A stretch of DNA of 64,000 bases from Blastochloris tepida (GCF_003966715.1 NZ_AP018907.1:3770001-3834000), one strand, 5' to 3'; shown: positions 28,497-38,627, counted from the first letter of the stretch. Numbers and translations: made by a program. Notes: generated by a model from the letters alone, not told the origin.

Positions 28497-29378
28497 CTAT
28501 CCCCGGGTTGCCCGCCACACGCCGATGGCGGCGAGCGCCATGCCGAGAACCTGCACCCAGGTCAGCGTCTCGTCGAACAGAAAATAGGCCTGCACCGCGG
28601 CGGCCGGCGGCACCAGATAGATCAGGGCGGCGGCGCGGGCCACCGCGCCGCGGCGGATCAGCAGCAGCAGCAGCGCCACCGCGCCGATCGAGATGGCCAG
28701 CACCGACCACGCCATCCAGCCGATGGTGACGGCGTTCCACTCCAGCCGCATGTCCTCCAGCAGCAGGGCGGCCGGAATGGTGAGGATCAGCGCCCCGGCA
28801 TACTGCACCACGGTGGCGGTGCGCAGGTCGGCGGTGGCGACGAAGCGCTTCTGGTAGAAGGTGCCGAGCGTCACCGACACCATCGCCGCGACATTGACGG
28901 CGAGCGGCACCAGCACCGCGGCGAGATGGCCGGGCTCGGCCGAGCTGATCTTCGGCGTCACCACCAGCACGATGCCGATGAAGCCCAGCACGATGCCGAT
29001 CCAGTGCCCGCTGCGGATGCGCTCGCCGGCCAGCCAGGGGGCGAAGGCGGCGGTGAGGATCGGCTGCAGCGCGGCGATCAGCGCCGACATGCCGGCCGGC
29101 ACGCCGTTGGCGACCGCCCACCACACCCCGCCGAGATAGATCGCATGGATCAGCATTCCCGACACCAGGCCGTGGCCGATGTCGGCCCGCCGCTGTGGCC
29201 AGGGGGCGGCCACCGCCAGGGCGAAGATGGCGAGGCAGAAGCCGGCGAAGGCGTAGCGGGCGGCGAGAAAGGTCAGCGGATCGGCATAGGGCGCGATCGC
29301 CCGGGCGACGATCCAGCCGGTCGACCAGATCAGCACGAAGGACAGCGGCGCGAGCCGGTTGAGCGTCGTGGCGGTCAT
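28497..29378 (-). CDS. EamA/DMT family transporter
   Basis: 293 residues with ten predicted membrane helices in two EamA repeats. Typical features: [15 protein letters not shown] in helix 1, [19 protein letters not shown], the [19 protein letters not shown] motif at the end of the first repeat, and [23 protein letters not shown]. Drug/metabolite transporters of this type export small metabolites or amino acids; the substrate cannot be told. ATG 29378 is chosen because a 21-residue upstream extension is polar and unlike the family. Confidence 0.85.
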   Translation of the reverse strand: MTATTLNRLAPLSFVLIWSTGWIVARAIAPYADPLTFLAARYAFAGFCLAIFALAVAAPWPQRRADIGHGLVSGMLIHAIYLGGVWWAVANGVPAGMSALIAALQPILTAAFAPWLAGERIRSGHWIGIVLGFIGIVLVVTPKISSAEPGHLAAVLVPLAVNVAAMVSVTLGTFYQKRFVATADLRTATVVQYAGALILTIPAALLLEDMRLEWNAVTIGWMAWSVLAISIGAVALLLLLIRRGAVARAAALIYLVPPAAAVQAYFLFDETLTWVQVLGMALAAIGVWRATRG

Positions 29379-29849
29379 CGGGGCTTCCTGCGGGGCAGAC
29401 GAGGGGGCGCGGGAAACTCCACTCGGAGCCAGCGGCTCCAACCGGAGCAGTACCCCGCGCGAGGCGCGGGACTTCAGACGAAGTCCGGCGGACCGAGCCG
29501 GCGCCTCGCAGTCCGTTCAATGAAAATCCCAGTCCCGAAAAAGGGGTTCCGGCGAGATCGGTTCCGGTATCCCGAAAGGATCATCCGGAATCCCGATCAG
29601 TCATAGCTTAGTCGGCTTGCGCAGGGAAACCGCGCCGCCGCAGCCCTGGCCGGCGCTTTCGCCCCTGCACCCCCCCTTGCCAAACCGGCCGGCACCGACG
29701 ATCTGATGCCGGCGCCGGGTCTTCCGCGAAAGCATCCGCCGATCCGAACGAGCCGGCCGGATGCTCCAATTTCCTGGATTGTCGTTTTTCTTTCGCAGGA
29801 GCGGTGTCCTGCTGCTGCGGAGGATGCGTTGATTCTGTCGGGTTGATTC
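29379..29849. repeat. intergenic region with type B (29516-29602) and type A (29733-29830) repeats
   Basis: Besides the two degenerate repeats, a short GC-rich hairpin CCCGCGCGAGGCGCGGG is at 29454-29470. No coding region is visible in this 471-base divergent gap between the EamA and YihY genes. Confidence 0.6.
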
Positions 29850-30755
29850 ATGTCGGGCCTGTCCGCTTTCTTCAGTCCCGGAGACCGGAAGCCGGGATCG
29901 GCGGACAGGCGGGGAGGCGTGATGCTGCGGCTGTGGCGAATCGGCTACGACGCGTTCTGGCGGTTCGTGGACGATGACGGCTGGGCGCTGGCCAGCCACG
30001 TCGCGCTGTCCAGCCTGATGGCGCTGTTCCCGTTCCTGATCTTCGTGACCGCGCTGGCCGGCTTCTTCGGCTCCAAGGATCTGGCCGACGAGGCGGTGCG
30101 CATCATTCTCGAAGCCTGGCCGCAGCAGGTGGCGAGCCCGATCGCCCGCGAGATCCACAGCGTGCTGACCCGCGTGCGAACCGATGTGCTCACCGTCGGC
30201 GTGGTGCTGGCGCTGTACTTCGCCTCGAACGGCGTCGAATCGCTGCGCATCGGGCTCAACCGCGCCTACAGCGTCAAGGAGACTCGGCCCTGGTACTTCC
30301 TGCGGCTGGAATCGATCGGCTACGTGCTGGTCGGCTCGATGGCGATGCTGGCGGTGTCGTTCCTGGTGGTGCTGGGGCCCTTGGCCTGGGCCACCGCGGT
30401 GCGCCTTGCCCCGGCGCTGGAGCCGCTCGGCTGGACCGTGACCTTCATCCGGCTGGCGGCGGCGGCCTCGGTGCTGGTGATGACGCTGATCGTCGTGCAC
30501 CTGTGGCTGCCGGCGGGACGGCGCACCATCGGCGACGTGTGGCCGGGCATCGTGGTGACGCTGCTCTTGTGGCTCGGCGCGGGCGCTGCCTTCGGCCGCT
30601 ATCTTGCGGAATTCGCCTCGAACTACGTCACCACCTATGCCGGCCTTGCCTCGGTGATGATCGCGCTGGCGTTCCTCTATTTCGCCGCGGCGATCTTCGT
30701 CTATGGCGGCGAACTCAACTCGGTGATCGAGGAGGAGCGCCGCGGCCTGCGGTGA
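29850..30755 (+). CDS. YihY/BrkB family inner-membrane protein
   Basis: 301 residues, six membrane helices. SHVALSSLMALFPFLIFVTALAGFFG, the YSVKETRPWYFLRLESIGYVL segment and the C-terminal FYFAAAIFVYGGELNSVIEE-like LYFAAAIFVYGGELNSVIEE match the YihY/virulence factor BrkB family. Once proposed as ribonuclease BN, this family is now regarded as membrane proteins of unknown function. The first methionine is used; MLRLWRIGYDAF at residue 25 is an alternative start. A type B repeat follows the stop. Confidence 0.88.
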   Translation: MSGLSAFFSPGDRKPGSADRRGGVMLRLWRIGYDAFWRFVDDDGWALASHVALSSLMALFPFLIFVTALAGFFGSKDLADEAVRIILEAWPQQVASPIAREIHSVLTRVRTDVLTVGVVLALYFASNGVESLRIGLNRAYSVKETRPWYFLRLESIGYVLVGSMAMLAVSFLVVLGPLAWATAVRLAPALEPLGWTVTFIRLAAAASVLVMTLIVVHLWLPAGRRTIGDVWPGIVVTLLLWLGAGAAFGRYLAEFASNYVTTYAGLASVMIALAFLYFAAAIFVYGGELNSVIEEERRGLR

Positions 30756-30775
30756 TCCGCCGGGCCTTGCGGTCA

Positions 30776-30897
30776 TGCGGTTTCCGGTCGATCCCTTCGG
30801 GATACCTGAAACAGCCTCGCCGAAAAGCCCTTGGCTCGTAACGGATTTTTCGGCGATCGGAATACGGTTTCCCGGCCTGATCAGCCGGGAACCGTAT
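30776..30897. repeat. type B repeat between YihY gene and a small membrane gene
   Basis: It has the same module order as 14139-14346: ATGCGGTTTCCGG with CCCTTCGGGAT, a GCCGAAAA...TTTTTCGGCG stem, and a terminal ATACGGTTTCCCGGC...GCCGGGAACCGTAT hairpin. It lies between convergent genes. Confidence 0.75.
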
Positions 30898-31298
30898 CAA
30901 TCCGACAGTCGCTGGACGCTGAAGTCGCGCGAGGCGGTGCGCACCGACACCGACCAGCCGCCGATGACGTCGACGAACGAGATCACCACCAGGATGGCGA
31001 AGGTCGAGGTCGCGGCCTGCGGCAGGGTGATGAAGGCCGCCATCGCGCCGACGAAGATCAGCGTCGACAGCAGATGGTCGACGATCGAGCGCGCCGCGGT
31101 GCGGGTGGCCTTGAGGATTTCCAGGAACAGCAGGAACAGCGCACCGCAGATCAGGGCGTCCGAGAAGGTGACCCTCCAGGTCGCGCCCGACATCATCGGC
31201 ACGTCGGCCAGCACGGCGGTCCACTCCACCCCCGGCATCAGGAAGGCCAGGATGAAATAGATCGCGAGCGGAATGAGCAGAAGCGGAAAACCCACCAC
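30897..31298 (-). CDS. small four-helix membrane protein of unknown function
   Basis: 133 residues, hydrophobic, about four membrane segments (residues 3-20, 45-63, 72-90, 97-115) separated by short loops such as LKATRTAARSIVDH. I recall similar uncharacterised proteins in Rhizobiales but no named family. The ATG at 31298 starts a plausible first helix with no cleavable signal. Its upstream neighbour on the same strand is rpmF, 157 bases away, with a GC-rich hairpin-forming spacer. Confidence 0.7.
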   Translation of the reverse strand: MVGFPLLLIPLAIYFILAFLMPGVEWTAVLADVPMMSGATWRVTFSDALICGALFLLFLEILKATRTAARSIVDHLLSTLIFVGAMAAFITLPQAATSTFAILVVISFVDVIGGWSVSVRTASRDFSVQRLSD

Positions 31299-31455
31299 GG
31301 CGGCAACCTCCGGGGGGCAACCCGGCGGACACCATTGCGCCTGCCGCAGGTGCGGCAGGCCGGAACGGCGCAGGCTGCCCCCTGATGATCCCGCGCGCGC
31401 CCGGTCGATGATCCGCCGGCGCGCGGCGCCGGCCGGGATCGGTCGAAGGCGAGAC

Positions 31456-31641
31456 TCAGTACTCGGCCTTGGGCGTCAGAATCTGCCGGCCGCGATACAT
31501 GCCGGTCTTGCGGTCGAGGTGGTGCGGACGGCGAAGCTCGCCCGAGTCCTTGTCCTCGACATAGGTCGGCGCCTTCAGCCCGTCGGCGGAGCGGCGCATG
31601 CCCCGCCGCGACGGCGAGGTCTTCTTCTTCGGAACAGCCAT
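31456..31641 (-). CDS. rpmF: 50S ribosomal protein bL32
   Basis: 61 residues. [20 protein letters not shown] is the family N-terminus and [16 protein letters not shown] the C-terminal half. This is the zinc-independent form: no CxxC pair is present. It is divergent from ispA. In other proteobacteria rpmF sits with fatty acid genes; here it is alone. Confidence 0.97.
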   Translation of the reverse strand: MAVPKKKTSPSRRGMRRSADGLKAPTYVEDKDSGELRRPHHLDRKTGMYRGRQILTPKAEY

Positions 31642-31818
31642 GATGGTCCTCGAAACACTTCCCGCGCGGGTGCCCGCACGCGCGGCCCGCGAAACCGATC
31701 GGAGGGGTGCCTATAACCGATCGTTCGGCCATTGGCCAGAGGCAGCGGCCACGGTTGCCGCCCGGGCTTGACGGGGCGGCCGGGCTCGGGCATCGCCCCG
31801 GCGGGGGGAAATTGTCGC

Positions 31819-32754
31819 ATGTCTAACGTGATCAGCCCGGCCGCCTTTTCGGCCCGCCTCGCCGACGTTGCCGCCGCCACCGAAACGGCGCTCGAAACGC
31901 TCCTGGCCGACGGGCCCGAGGCGAAGGGAAGCGACCGACTGGTCGCGGCGATGCGCTATGGCGCTCTCGCCGGCGGCAAGCGGTTCCGGCCGTTCCTGGT
32001 GATCGAGACCGCCGCGCTGTTCGGCGTGCCGCTCGAAGCGGCGATGCCGACGGCGTGCGCGCTCGAACTGGTGCACTGCTATTCGCTGGTCCATGACGAC
32101 CTGCCGGCGATGGACAATGACGCGCTGCGCCGCGGCCGGCCGACCACCCACATCGCCTTCGACGAGGCCACCGCCATCCTGGCGGGCGACGCGCTGATGA
32201 CGCTGGCCTTCGACGTGCTGGCGAGCGAGACCGCCCATCCCGACCCCGCGGTCCGCGTCGCGCTGGTGCTGGGGCTCGCCCGCAATTCGGGGGTGGGCGG
32301 CATGGCCGGCGGCCAGATGCGCGACCTCGCGGCCGAGGGCCGGTTTGCCGCCGACCGCAAGCCGTTGGCGCTGTCGGAGGCCGAGGTGCTGGAGCTGCAG
32401 GCGATGAAGACCGGGGCGCTCCTGGCCTATGCCTGCCATGCCGGGGCGCTGATCGGCGGCGCTTCCGCGGCCGAGACGGCGGCGCTTGCCGCCTATTCGA
32501 ACGCGCTCGGCGTGGCGTTCCAGATCGCCGACGATCTGCTCGACGCCGAGGGCGACGCCGCCACCACCGGCAAGGCGGTGGGCAAGGACGCAACTCTCGG
32601 CAAGGCGACGCTGATCAGCCTGATGGGCACCGAGCGCGCCCACGCCCGGCTGGAGGAGTTGGTGGGCGAAGCCGCCGCCGCCCTCGCGCCGTTCGGCGCG
32701 CGCGCCGGCATGCTGGCCGCCGCCGCCCGCTTCGTCGCCGACCGCAAGGCCTAG
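31819..32754 (+). CDS. ispA: farnesyl/geranyl diphosphate synthase (polyprenyl synthetase)
   Basis: 311 residues. Condenses IPP with DMAPP/GPP to give FPP (or GGPP), for quinones, hopanoids and carotenoids. First aspartate-rich motif DDLPAMDND at 93-101 and second DDLLD at 238-242, both intact; GGKRFRP at 52-58 binds IPP. The two-residue insertion in the first motif (DDLPAMD) and SLVHDDLP context fit the bacterial FPP synthase type. The stop TAG lies in CTAG, which is also the left copy of the target duplication made by the IS481 element that begins one base later. Confidence 0.92.
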   Translation: MSNVISPAAFSARLADVAAATETALETLLADGPEAKGSDRLVAAMRYGALAGGKRFRPFLVIETAALFGVPLEAAMPTACALELVHCYSLVHDDLPAMDNDALRRGRPTTHIAFDEATAILAGDALMTLAFDVLASETAHPDPAVRVALVLGLARNSGVGGMAGGQMRDLAAEGRFAADRKPLALSEAEVLELQAMKTGALLAYACHAGALIGGASAAETAALAAYSNALGVAFQIADDLLDAEGDAATTGKAVGKDATLGKATLISLMGTERAHARLEELVGEAAAALAPFGARAGMLAAAARFVADRKA

Positions 32755-32755
32755 A

Positions 32756-33789
32756 TGTGGGCTTTCAGGAGGTTGTCCATTCGGCCCTGGCCGGGAACGC
32801 TGATGTCGCCAGACGTCAGTGATTCGCGGAGGACCGAATGGACACTCACAAGAATGCTCGCCTGACCCCGAAAGGTCGAGAGGTGATGGTGGGCGCCGTG
32901 GTGGATGGCGGACTGACCAATGCCGAGGCCGCGCGTCGCTACAACACCACGCCGAAGACGGTCGCCAAATGGGTCGGGCGCTTCCGCGCCGAGGGTGTCG
33001 ATGGTTTGCGCGACCGCTCCTCCAGGCCGCTTTCATCGCCAGGCCAAACAGCGCCCGCCACGTGCGCTGCGGTCGAGGCGTTGCGCCGCCAGCGCTGCAC
33101 CGGCAAGCAGATCGCGGCCGAGCTCGGCCTCTCGCCGGCCACCGTCAGCCGTATCCTGCGGCGGCGCGGCTTGAACAAGCTCAGCGCCCTGGAGCCGGCC
33201 GAACCGGTCCGGCGCTACGAACGCCAGCATCCCGGCGAGATCATTCACATCGACATCAAAAAGCTCGGCCGGTTCAACACGGTGGGCCACCGCATCACCG
33301 GCGATCGCAGCGGGCAAAGCAACAGCCGCGGGGTCGGCTGGGAGTGCCTGCATCTCGCCATCGACGATCATTCGCGGGTCGCCTACTCGGAAATCCTGCC
33401 CGACGAAAAGCGCCCGTCCTGTCTGCGCTTTCTGTTCAATGCACTGCGCTTCTTCAGGGCCCATGGCGTCAAGGTTCAGCGCGTGATGACCGACAACGGC
33501 GCCAGCTTCCGCTCCTTCCGCTATGCCAGGGCGCTGCGCCTACTCGAGATCAAGCACCTGCGCACCAAGCCGTATACGCCCAAGACCAACGGCAAGGCCG
33601 AGCGCTTCGTCCAAACGAGCTTGCGCGAATGGGCCTACGCCAAAGCTTATCTGCACTCCGATCAGCGCGCCGCAGAGCTGCCGATCTGGCTGCATCGCTA
33701 CAATTGGCACAGGCCCCATGGTAGCTTGCAAGCCAAGACACCCATCAGCCGCCTCGGTCTGACCGAGGACAACCTGTTGAGGCTCCACA
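32756..33789 (+). mobile_element. IS481-family insertion sequence
   Basis: 23-bp imperfect terminal inverted repeats, 17 of 23 matched: left 32756-32778 begins TGTGG and ends AGGTTGTCC; right 33767-33789 is its complement, ending CCACA. Both ends are flanked by CTAGA (32751-32755; 33791-33795), one base outside the right end. This fits the NCTAGN target known for Bordetella pertussis IS481. The element sits between the ispA stop and a type A repeat. One complete transposase gene is inside. Confidence 0.9.
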
Positions 33790-33794
33790 GCTAG
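32838..33794 (+). CDS. IS481 family DDE transposase
   Basis: 318 residues, intact. Two N-terminal helix-turn-helix regions (GGLTNAEAARRYNTTPKTVAKW and GKQIAAELGLSPATVSRILRR), then the rve-type integrase core: D in IIHIDIKKLGRF, D in VMTDNGASFRS, E in GKAERFVQTSLREWAY, followed by the Y(R/N)WHRPHGSL motif of IS481. The last codons run through the right terminal repeat, and the stop codon TAG lies outside the element, in the duplicated target CTAG. Apparently functional by sequence. Confidence 0.93.
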   Translation: MDTHKNARLTPKGREVMVGAVVDGGLTNAEAARRYNTTPKTVAKWVGRFRAEGVDGLRDRSSRPLSSPGQTAPATCAAVEALRRQRCTGKQIAAELGLSPATVSRILRRRGLNKLSALEPAEPVRRYERQHPGEIIHIDIKKLGRFNTVGHRITGDRSGQSNSRGVGWECLHLAIDDHSRVAYSEILPDEKRPSCLRFLFNALRFFRAHGVKVQRVMTDNGASFRSFRYARALRLLEIKHLRTKPYTPKTNGKAERFVQTSLREWAYAKAYLHSDQRAAELPIWLHRYNWHRPHGSLQAKTPISRLGLTEDNLLRLHS

Positions 33795-33914
33795 AGCATT
33801 TTCCGCACAAGTGGATACCGGTTGTGCGAAAGACCCGAAGGGCCGCGTCAGCGAAAATGCGACAAACCAGAAACTTAGAGCGTCCGATCTGATGCAGTCG
33901 GATCGGACGCCCTA
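33791..33914. repeat. type A repeat, inverted orientation, split from ispA by IS481
   Basis: It begins CTAGAGCATTTTCCGCAC, has a GGATACCGG core, and ends AGCGTCCGATC...GATCGGACG. Without the insertion its CTAG would be the ispA stop codon. Confidence 0.75.
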
Positions 33915-33924
33915 GACAGGACTG

Positions 33925-34021
33925 GGGTCGTCCCGGGCGAGGCCCGGGACCGTTGTCAGGAAGGGGTGCCTTTTTGGATGACGGCCCCGGGTCTGGCGTT
34001 GCGCGCCCGGGGCGACGAGAA
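33925..34021. repeat. type C repeat downstream of kup
   Basis: GTCGTCCCGGGC...GCCCGGGACCGTTGTC, then GACGGCCCCGGG...CCCGGGGCGACGAG. Same block order as at 14764 and 44566. It lies just 3' of kup. Confidence 0.75.
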
Positions 34022-34047
34022 CTGCCCGCCGCTGGACCGTTTCGCCG

Positions 34048-36084
34048 CTACACCGTGATCTGGGTGCCGACCTCCACCACCCGGCCGGCCGGGATCTGGA
34101 AGAAGTCGGTGGCGTCGCTCGCCGTCTTGGACAGCAGGATGAACAGGTGGTCCTGCCACAGCGGCATGCCGGGTTCGGCCGCGGGCCGGAGCGAGCGGCG
34201 CGACAGAAAGAACGACGTCGACATGATGTCGAAGCTGACGCCCAGCTTGCGCGCCAGCGCCAGGCCGCGCGGCACGTTCGGTGACTCCATGTAGCCGAAG
34301 GTCAGCCGGATGCGCATGAAGCTCGGCGACAGGCATTCCACCACCGCCCGCTCGTCGTCCGGCACCCGCGGCTCGTCGGCGCTGGCGACGGTGACGATCA
34401 GGTTCTTCTCGTGCAGCACCTTGTTGTGCTTGAGATTGTGCAGCAGCGCGCTGGGCGCGGTCTCCGCGTCGGTGGTGAGGAAGACCGCGGTGCCCGGCAC
34501 CCGCGGCGGCGGCCGGCGTTCCAGCGAGGCGACGAGGCCGGTGAGCGCGACGTGGGACTTGCGGGTCTTCTCGAACAGGATGCGGGTGCCCTTGACCCAG
34601 GTCCACATCAGGAGCGCCAGGAACAGGCCGAGCGCCACCGGCACATAGCCGCCCTGGACGAACTTCAGCGTGTTGGCGGCCACGAACGACAGGTCGATGA
34701 ACAGGAACGGCAGGATCAGCGCGGCAGCGGCGGCGCGGTGCCAGCCCCAGATCTTCCAGACCACGATGAAGGCCAGCATGGCGTCCACCGCCATCGATGA
34801 CGTCACCGCGATGCCGTAGGCGGCGGCGAGGTCGCCCGAGCGCTGGAACAGCAGCACCAGCGCCACCACGCCGGCGAGCAGGAACCAGTTCACACGCGGC
34901 ATGTAGAACTGGCCGGCGTGGCTCTCGGAGGTGTAGTGCACCGACAGCCGCGGCATCAGGCCGAGCTGCACGCCCTGGCGGGTCAGCGAATAGGCGCCGG
35001 TGATCACCGCCTGGCTGGCGATGACGGTGGCAAGCGTCGCCAGCACGATCATCGGCACCAGCGCCCAGTCCGGCGCCATGCGGTAGAACGGGTTCTCGAT
35101 CGCCTCGGGGTGGGCGAGCACCAGCGCGCCCTGGCCGAAATAGTTGAGTACCAGCGCCGGGAAAACGAAGCCGAGCCAGGCGATGCGGATCGGTTTCCGG
35201 CCGAAATGGCCGAGATCGGCATAGAGCGCCTCGGCACCGGTGACCACCAGACACACCGCGCCCAGGGTGATCAGCGCCACCTTGCCGTGGGTGACGAGAA
35301 ACGCCACGCCCTCCAGCGGATTGAGCGCCGCGAACACCGCCGGATCGTCGGTGATGTGGCTCAGGCCGGTGGCGGCCAGCGTTGCGAACCAGATCGCCAT
35401 GATCGGCCCGAAGAACGCCGCGACGCGGCCGGTGCCATGGCTTTGGACCGCGAACAGCGCGATCAGGATGACCAGCGTGATCGGCACCACCACCGGCTCC
35501 AGCGCCGGGGCGATCAGCTCCAGGCCCTCGACCGCCGACAGCACCGAGATCGCCGGGGTGATGATCGAATCGCCATAGAACAGCGCTGCGCCGGCGATGC
35601 CGAGCAGGATCACCAGATTGTTGCTGCGCCCCAGCGCCCGCTGGGCGAGCGCCACCAGCGTCAGCGTGCCGCCTTCGCCATTGTTGTCGGCGCGCAGCAG
35701 AATGACGACGTATTTGACCGTCACCACCAGGATCAGCGACCACAGGATCAGCGACAGGATGCCGATCACCGCCGCGCGGTCGACCGCGCCATGGCCGCTC
35801 GCCGCCACCACCGCCTCGCGGAACGCATAGAGCGGGCTGGTGCCGATGTCGCCATAGACGACGCCGAGCGAGCCCAGCGCCAGGGTGGCGACCCCGGCCG
35901 TCACCCGGTGCTCGCGGCTTGCCGGCTCGCGCACGGCCGGCAGCCCGGCCGAGCCCGCCGGCGGCGGCAGGCCTTCCGAGGCCGGATGGTTTTCGGGGGG
36001 CGGCGCGCCGTCCGGAGCGGGCTCGCTCTTTGGGCGTTCCGGCGTATCGCGGCCCGAGGGGGCGGCCTCGATCTTGTTGTTCAT
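34048..36084 (-). CDS. kup: KUP-family potassium uptake protein
   Basis: 678 residues with twelve membrane helices and a C-terminal cytosolic domain. [26 protein letters not shown] is the family signature, followed by [22 protein letters not shown] and the long loop-rich core. It imports K+ with H+ symport. The start ATG 36084 ([14 protein letters not shown]) is chosen over a TTG 39 bases upstream. A Pro/Ala-rich cytosolic N-terminal tail of about 60 residues precedes helix 1. It is isolated; 414 bases of unusual repetitive DNA lie upstream. Confidence 0.94.
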   Translation of the reverse strand: MNNKIEAAPSGRDTPERPKSEPAPDGAPPPENHPASEGLPPPAGSAGLPAVREPASREHRVTAGVATLALGSLGVVYGDIGTSPLYAFREAVVAASGHGAVDRAAVIGILSLILWSLILVVTVKYVVILLRADNNGEGGTLTLVALAQRALGRSNNLVILLGIAGAALFYGDSIITPAISVLSAVEGLELIAPALEPVVVPITLVILIALFAVQSHGTGRVAAFFGPIMAIWFATLAATGLSHITDDPAVFAALNPLEGVAFLVTHGKVALITLGAVCLVVTGAEALYADLGHFGRKPIRIAWLGFVFPALVLNYFGQGALVLAHPEAIENPFYRMAPDWALVPMIVLATLATVIASQAVITGAYSLTRQGVQLGLMPRLSVHYTSESHAGQFYMPRVNWFLLAGVVALVLLFQRSGDLAAAYGIAVTSSMAVDAMLAFIVVWKIWGWHRAAAAALILPFLFIDLSFVAANTLKFVQGGYVPVALGLFLALLMWTWVKGTRILFEKTRKSHVALTGLVASLERRPPPRVPGTAVFLTTDAETAPSALLHNLKHNKVLHEKNLIVTVASADEPRVPDDERAVVECLSPSFMRIRLTFGYMESPNVPRGLALARKLGVSFDIMSTSFFLSRRSLRPAAEPGMPLWQDHLFILLSKTASDATDFFQIPAGRVVEVGTQITV

Positions 36085-36498
36085 GGCCAGGGCAATCGTT
36101 CGCGGGCTCGCGGCCGAGGGCAAATCGTTCCGTCGTCTCTAGAACATTTTCCGCTCAGATGCACCACACCGACGCCGCGGTCAGGGCGCGGTCAACCGGC
36201 TGACGCACTGTGTTTTGCACGACGTTCTGCACGACGTTCTGCGGGCTTTCGTGCCCGGAGTCCTTTCCACCATCTTGTGCAGGACAGATCGCGACGTGCT
36301 GAAGACGTTCCTGCCGAAGACGTTCTTGTGGACGGCGTTCCTGTGGACGGCGCGCCCGGCGTGGGCGGGGCGATGTCGCGGCACCTCGCCGGGGCGCGTG
36401 CTTTACGGCCAATCCCGCCCGGCGGCCATCCCGGCGGCGGCGGATGGGAAAGCTGCGTCGAATCGCGTCCCCGTCCGCCCGCGGGTTCGGGCGCGCAC
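36085..36498. repeat. gene-free gap with 12-bp and 15-bp tandem arrays
   Basis: 36206-36241 holds three units of a 12-bp repeat (GCACGACGTTCT, the first degenerate). 36301-36360 holds four 15-bp units: GAAGACGTTCCTGCC, GAAGACGTTCTTGTG, GACGGCGTTCCTGTG, GACGGCGCGCCCGGC. A partial type A end (CTAGAACATTTTCCGC) is at 36138. Open frames across this gap have no recognisable protein features. Confidence 0.65.
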
Positions 36499-37809
36499 TC
36501 AGAAGGTCGCGGAGCCGGTGCCGTCGCCGAACCGGCGCACGACATATTCCTCGACCATGGTCTGGAAGTCGGCGGCCATCGTCGGGCCGCGCAGGGTTGC
36601 CGCCTTCTTGCCGTCGATGAACACCGGCGCGGTCGGCGCCTCGCCGCTGCCGGGCAGCGAGATGCCGATGTCGGCGTGCTTGGATTCGCCGGGGCCGTTG
36701 ACGATGCAGCCCATCACCGCCACCTGCAGCGTCTCGACGCCGGGGAACGTCTTCCGCCACTCCGGCATGCGGTCCAGGATGTAGGTCTGGATGGTCTTGG
36801 CCAGCTCCTGGAAGGTGGTGGAGGTGGTGCGCCCGCAGCCGGGGCAGGAGGCGACCAGCGGCACGAAGGTACGGAAGCCCATGGTCTGCAGGATCTCCTG
36901 CGCCACCTTGACCTCCAGCGTGCGGCTGGTACCGGGTTCCGGCGTCAGCGAGACGCGGATGGTGTCGCCGATGCCCTCCTGCAGCAGCACCGACAGCGCC
37001 GCCGCCGAGGCGACGATGCCCTTGGAGCCCATGCCGGCCTCGGTGAGGCCGAGATGCAGCGCATAGTCGGAGCGGCGGCCGAGCTCGCGATAGACCGCGA
37101 TCAGGTCCTGCACCGCCGACACCTTGCCCGACAGCACGATGCGGTCGCGGCCCAGGCCGATCTCCTCGGCGCGCGCCGCCGACAGCAGCGCCGACTGCAC
37201 CATCGCCTCGCGGGTGACCGCGCGCACATCGGCCGGCCGGTCGGTGCGGGCGTTGATGTCCATCAGATGGGTCAGCAGCTCCTGGTCGAGCGAGCCCCAG
37301 TTGACGCCGATCCGCACCGCCTTGCCGTATTTCGCGGCAAGCTCGACGATGGTGGCGAACTGCTTGTCCTTCTTGTCCTTGAAGCCGACATTGCCGGGGT
37401 TGATGCGGTACTTCGCCAGGGCCTCGGCGCAGGCCGGATATTCGGCCAGCAGCTTGTGGCCGACATAATGGAAGTCGCCGATCAGCGGCACGTCGACGCC
37501 CATGCGGTCGAGCCGGTCGCGGATCAGCGGCACCGCGGCGGCGGCCTCCTCGCGGTCGACGGTGATGCGCACCAGCTCCGAGCCGGTCCGCGCCAGCGCC
37601 GCCACCTGCTCGGCGGTGGCCTCGACATCGGCGGTGTCGGTGTTGGTCATCGACTGCACCACCACCGGGGCGCCGCCGCCGACCTGAACGCCGCCGACCG
37701 AGACGGCGACGGACTTGCGGCGGGGCGCCGGCCCGGCGTCGGAAACCGCCAGGCTGACCGGGATGTTGTCGAGTTGGATGTCGGCCGGGGCCGTCAGGGG
37801 CGCGTTCAT
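36499..37809 (-). CDS. ispG: 4-hydroxy-3-methylbut-2-enyl-diphosphate synthase
   Basis: 436 residues, penultimate enzyme of the MEP isoprenoid pathway, a [4Fe-4S] enzyme reducing MEcPP to [22 protein letters not shown] is the N-terminal motif of the TIM barrel; the cluster ligands are in [13 protein letters not shown] and [17 protein letters not shown]. The start is ATG 37809. A residue block of about 25 at the N-terminus is longer than in E. coli but common in alphaproteobacteria. It shares the isoprenoid route with ispA upstream, though not as an operon. Confidence 0.95.
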   Translation of the reverse strand: MNAPLTAPADIQLDNIPVSLAVSDAGPAPRRKSVAVSVGGVQVGGGAPVVVQSMTNTDTADVEATAEQVAALARTGSELVRITVDREEAAAAVPLIRDRLDRMGVDVPLIGDFHYVGHKLLAEYPACAEALAKYRINPGNVGFKDKKDKQFATIVELAAKYGKAVRIGVNWGSLDQELLTHLMDINARTDRPADVRAVTREAMVQSALLSAARAEEIGLGRDRIVLSGKVSAVQDLIAVYRELGRRSDYALHLGLTEAGMGSKGIVASAAALSVLLQEGIGDTIRVSLTPEPGTSRTLEVKVAQEILQTMGFRTFVPLVASCPGCGRTTSTTFQELAKTIQTYILDRMPEWRKTFPGVETLQVAVMGCIVNGPGESKHADIGISLPGSGEAPTAPVFIDGKKAATLRGPTMAADFQTMVEEYVVRRFGDGTGSATF

Positions 37810-37915
37810 CGGCACCACTCCGTTCGCTGCCGTCGAGGTAGGAGACCGCGGCCTCCCAGTCAATGCGAACGTCCCCTCAATGCCGACCCGCCGGGGGCAA
37901 CATTGCCGCAGGCGC

Positions 37916-38455
37916 TCACGGCCGCCGGCAGGAGGCGCACAGGCCCGGCACCTCGATCACCGGCGCCCGCGCCGCGAAGTCCCGGCCGGCGGCGGCGGCC
38001 TGGATGGCGTGCTGCAGGTCGGGCGAGCTCGCCTCGGCGGTGGCGCCGCAGCGCTCGCAGATCAGGAACACCACCGGCTCGCCCGCGCCGTGGCGGTGGG
38101 TGCAGACGATGAAGGCGTTGCGGCTCTCCAGCCGGTGGACGAAGCCTTCGGCGACCAGAAAGTCGAGCGCCCGGTAGACCGAGATCGGCGCCGGCCGCAC
38201 GCCGTGCCGGCCGAGCCGGTCGATGATGTCATAGGCGCCGAGCGGCACCTCGCTGGCCGCCAGCGCCTCCAGAACCCGCCGCCGCATCGGCGTCAGCCGC
38301 CGCTCGCGGCCGCTGCACGTCGCCTCGGCGTCGGCCAGCACCGCCGCCACGTCGCGCGGCTGGCAGGCGCAGGGGTGCACGCCGTGGACATGTCCGTCCC
38401 GGCGGCCGCCGGTCGGGCTCTCGATCAGGACGTGGGGGTCATCGGACACGGACAT
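37916..38455 (-). CDS. zur: Fur family metalloregulator, probably Zur
   Basis: 179 residues. Winged-helix DNA-binding domain ([29 protein letters not shown], then [20 protein letters not shown]) followed by a dimerisation domain with two Cys pairs (CERC, CASC) for structural zinc and HRHGAGEPV as metal-sensing site. A His-rich N-terminus ([12 protein letters not shown]) suggests zinc. Presence of both Cys pairs and FLICERCG favour Zur over Fur/Irr. Located 106 bases upstream of ispG on the same strand; target operators were not identified. Confidence 0.78.
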   Translation of the reverse strand: MSVSDDPHVLIESPTGGRRDGHVHGVHPCACQPRDVAAVLADAEATCSGRERRLTPMRRRVLEALAASEVPLGAYDIIDRLGRHGVRPAPISVYRALDFLVAEGFVHRLESRNAFIVCTHRHGAGEPVVFLICERCGATAEASSPDLQHAIQAAAAGRDFAARAPVIEVPGLCASCRRP

Positions 38456-38627
38456 CGAAGCATCATACCGCAGGATCGGCGCGGCGCACCCTGCGGGCGC
38501 GAGGGATTGCCGGGATTCCGGCGGGGGCTGCCCTTCCTTTCCCGGCGCCGTGGTCTATAACCCGCGCCCCCGCTTCGGCTTCCAGACGGCGCCCTGCGCC
38601 GCGCCGCCGTTTTTCCCTGAAGGACCG

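Noticed and set aside
36085..36123. TTG start giving kup 13 more residues
   Set aside because: Weaker start codon, no Shine-Dalgarno; the ATG at 36084 gives a normal length.
36301..36360. CRISPR-like array
   Set aside because: Units are contiguous, without unique spacers, and no cas genes are present.
36155..36760. Minus-strand frame encoding pentapeptide-like repeats
   Set aside because: The repeats reflect the 15-bp DNA period; the frame overlaps the end of ispG and lacks a start signal or family similarity.
34918..38112. 1064-codon plus-strand frame across kup and ispG
   Set aside because: Covers two clear minus-strand genes; composition (Arg/His/Gly/Asp-rich) is typical of antisense shadow frames.
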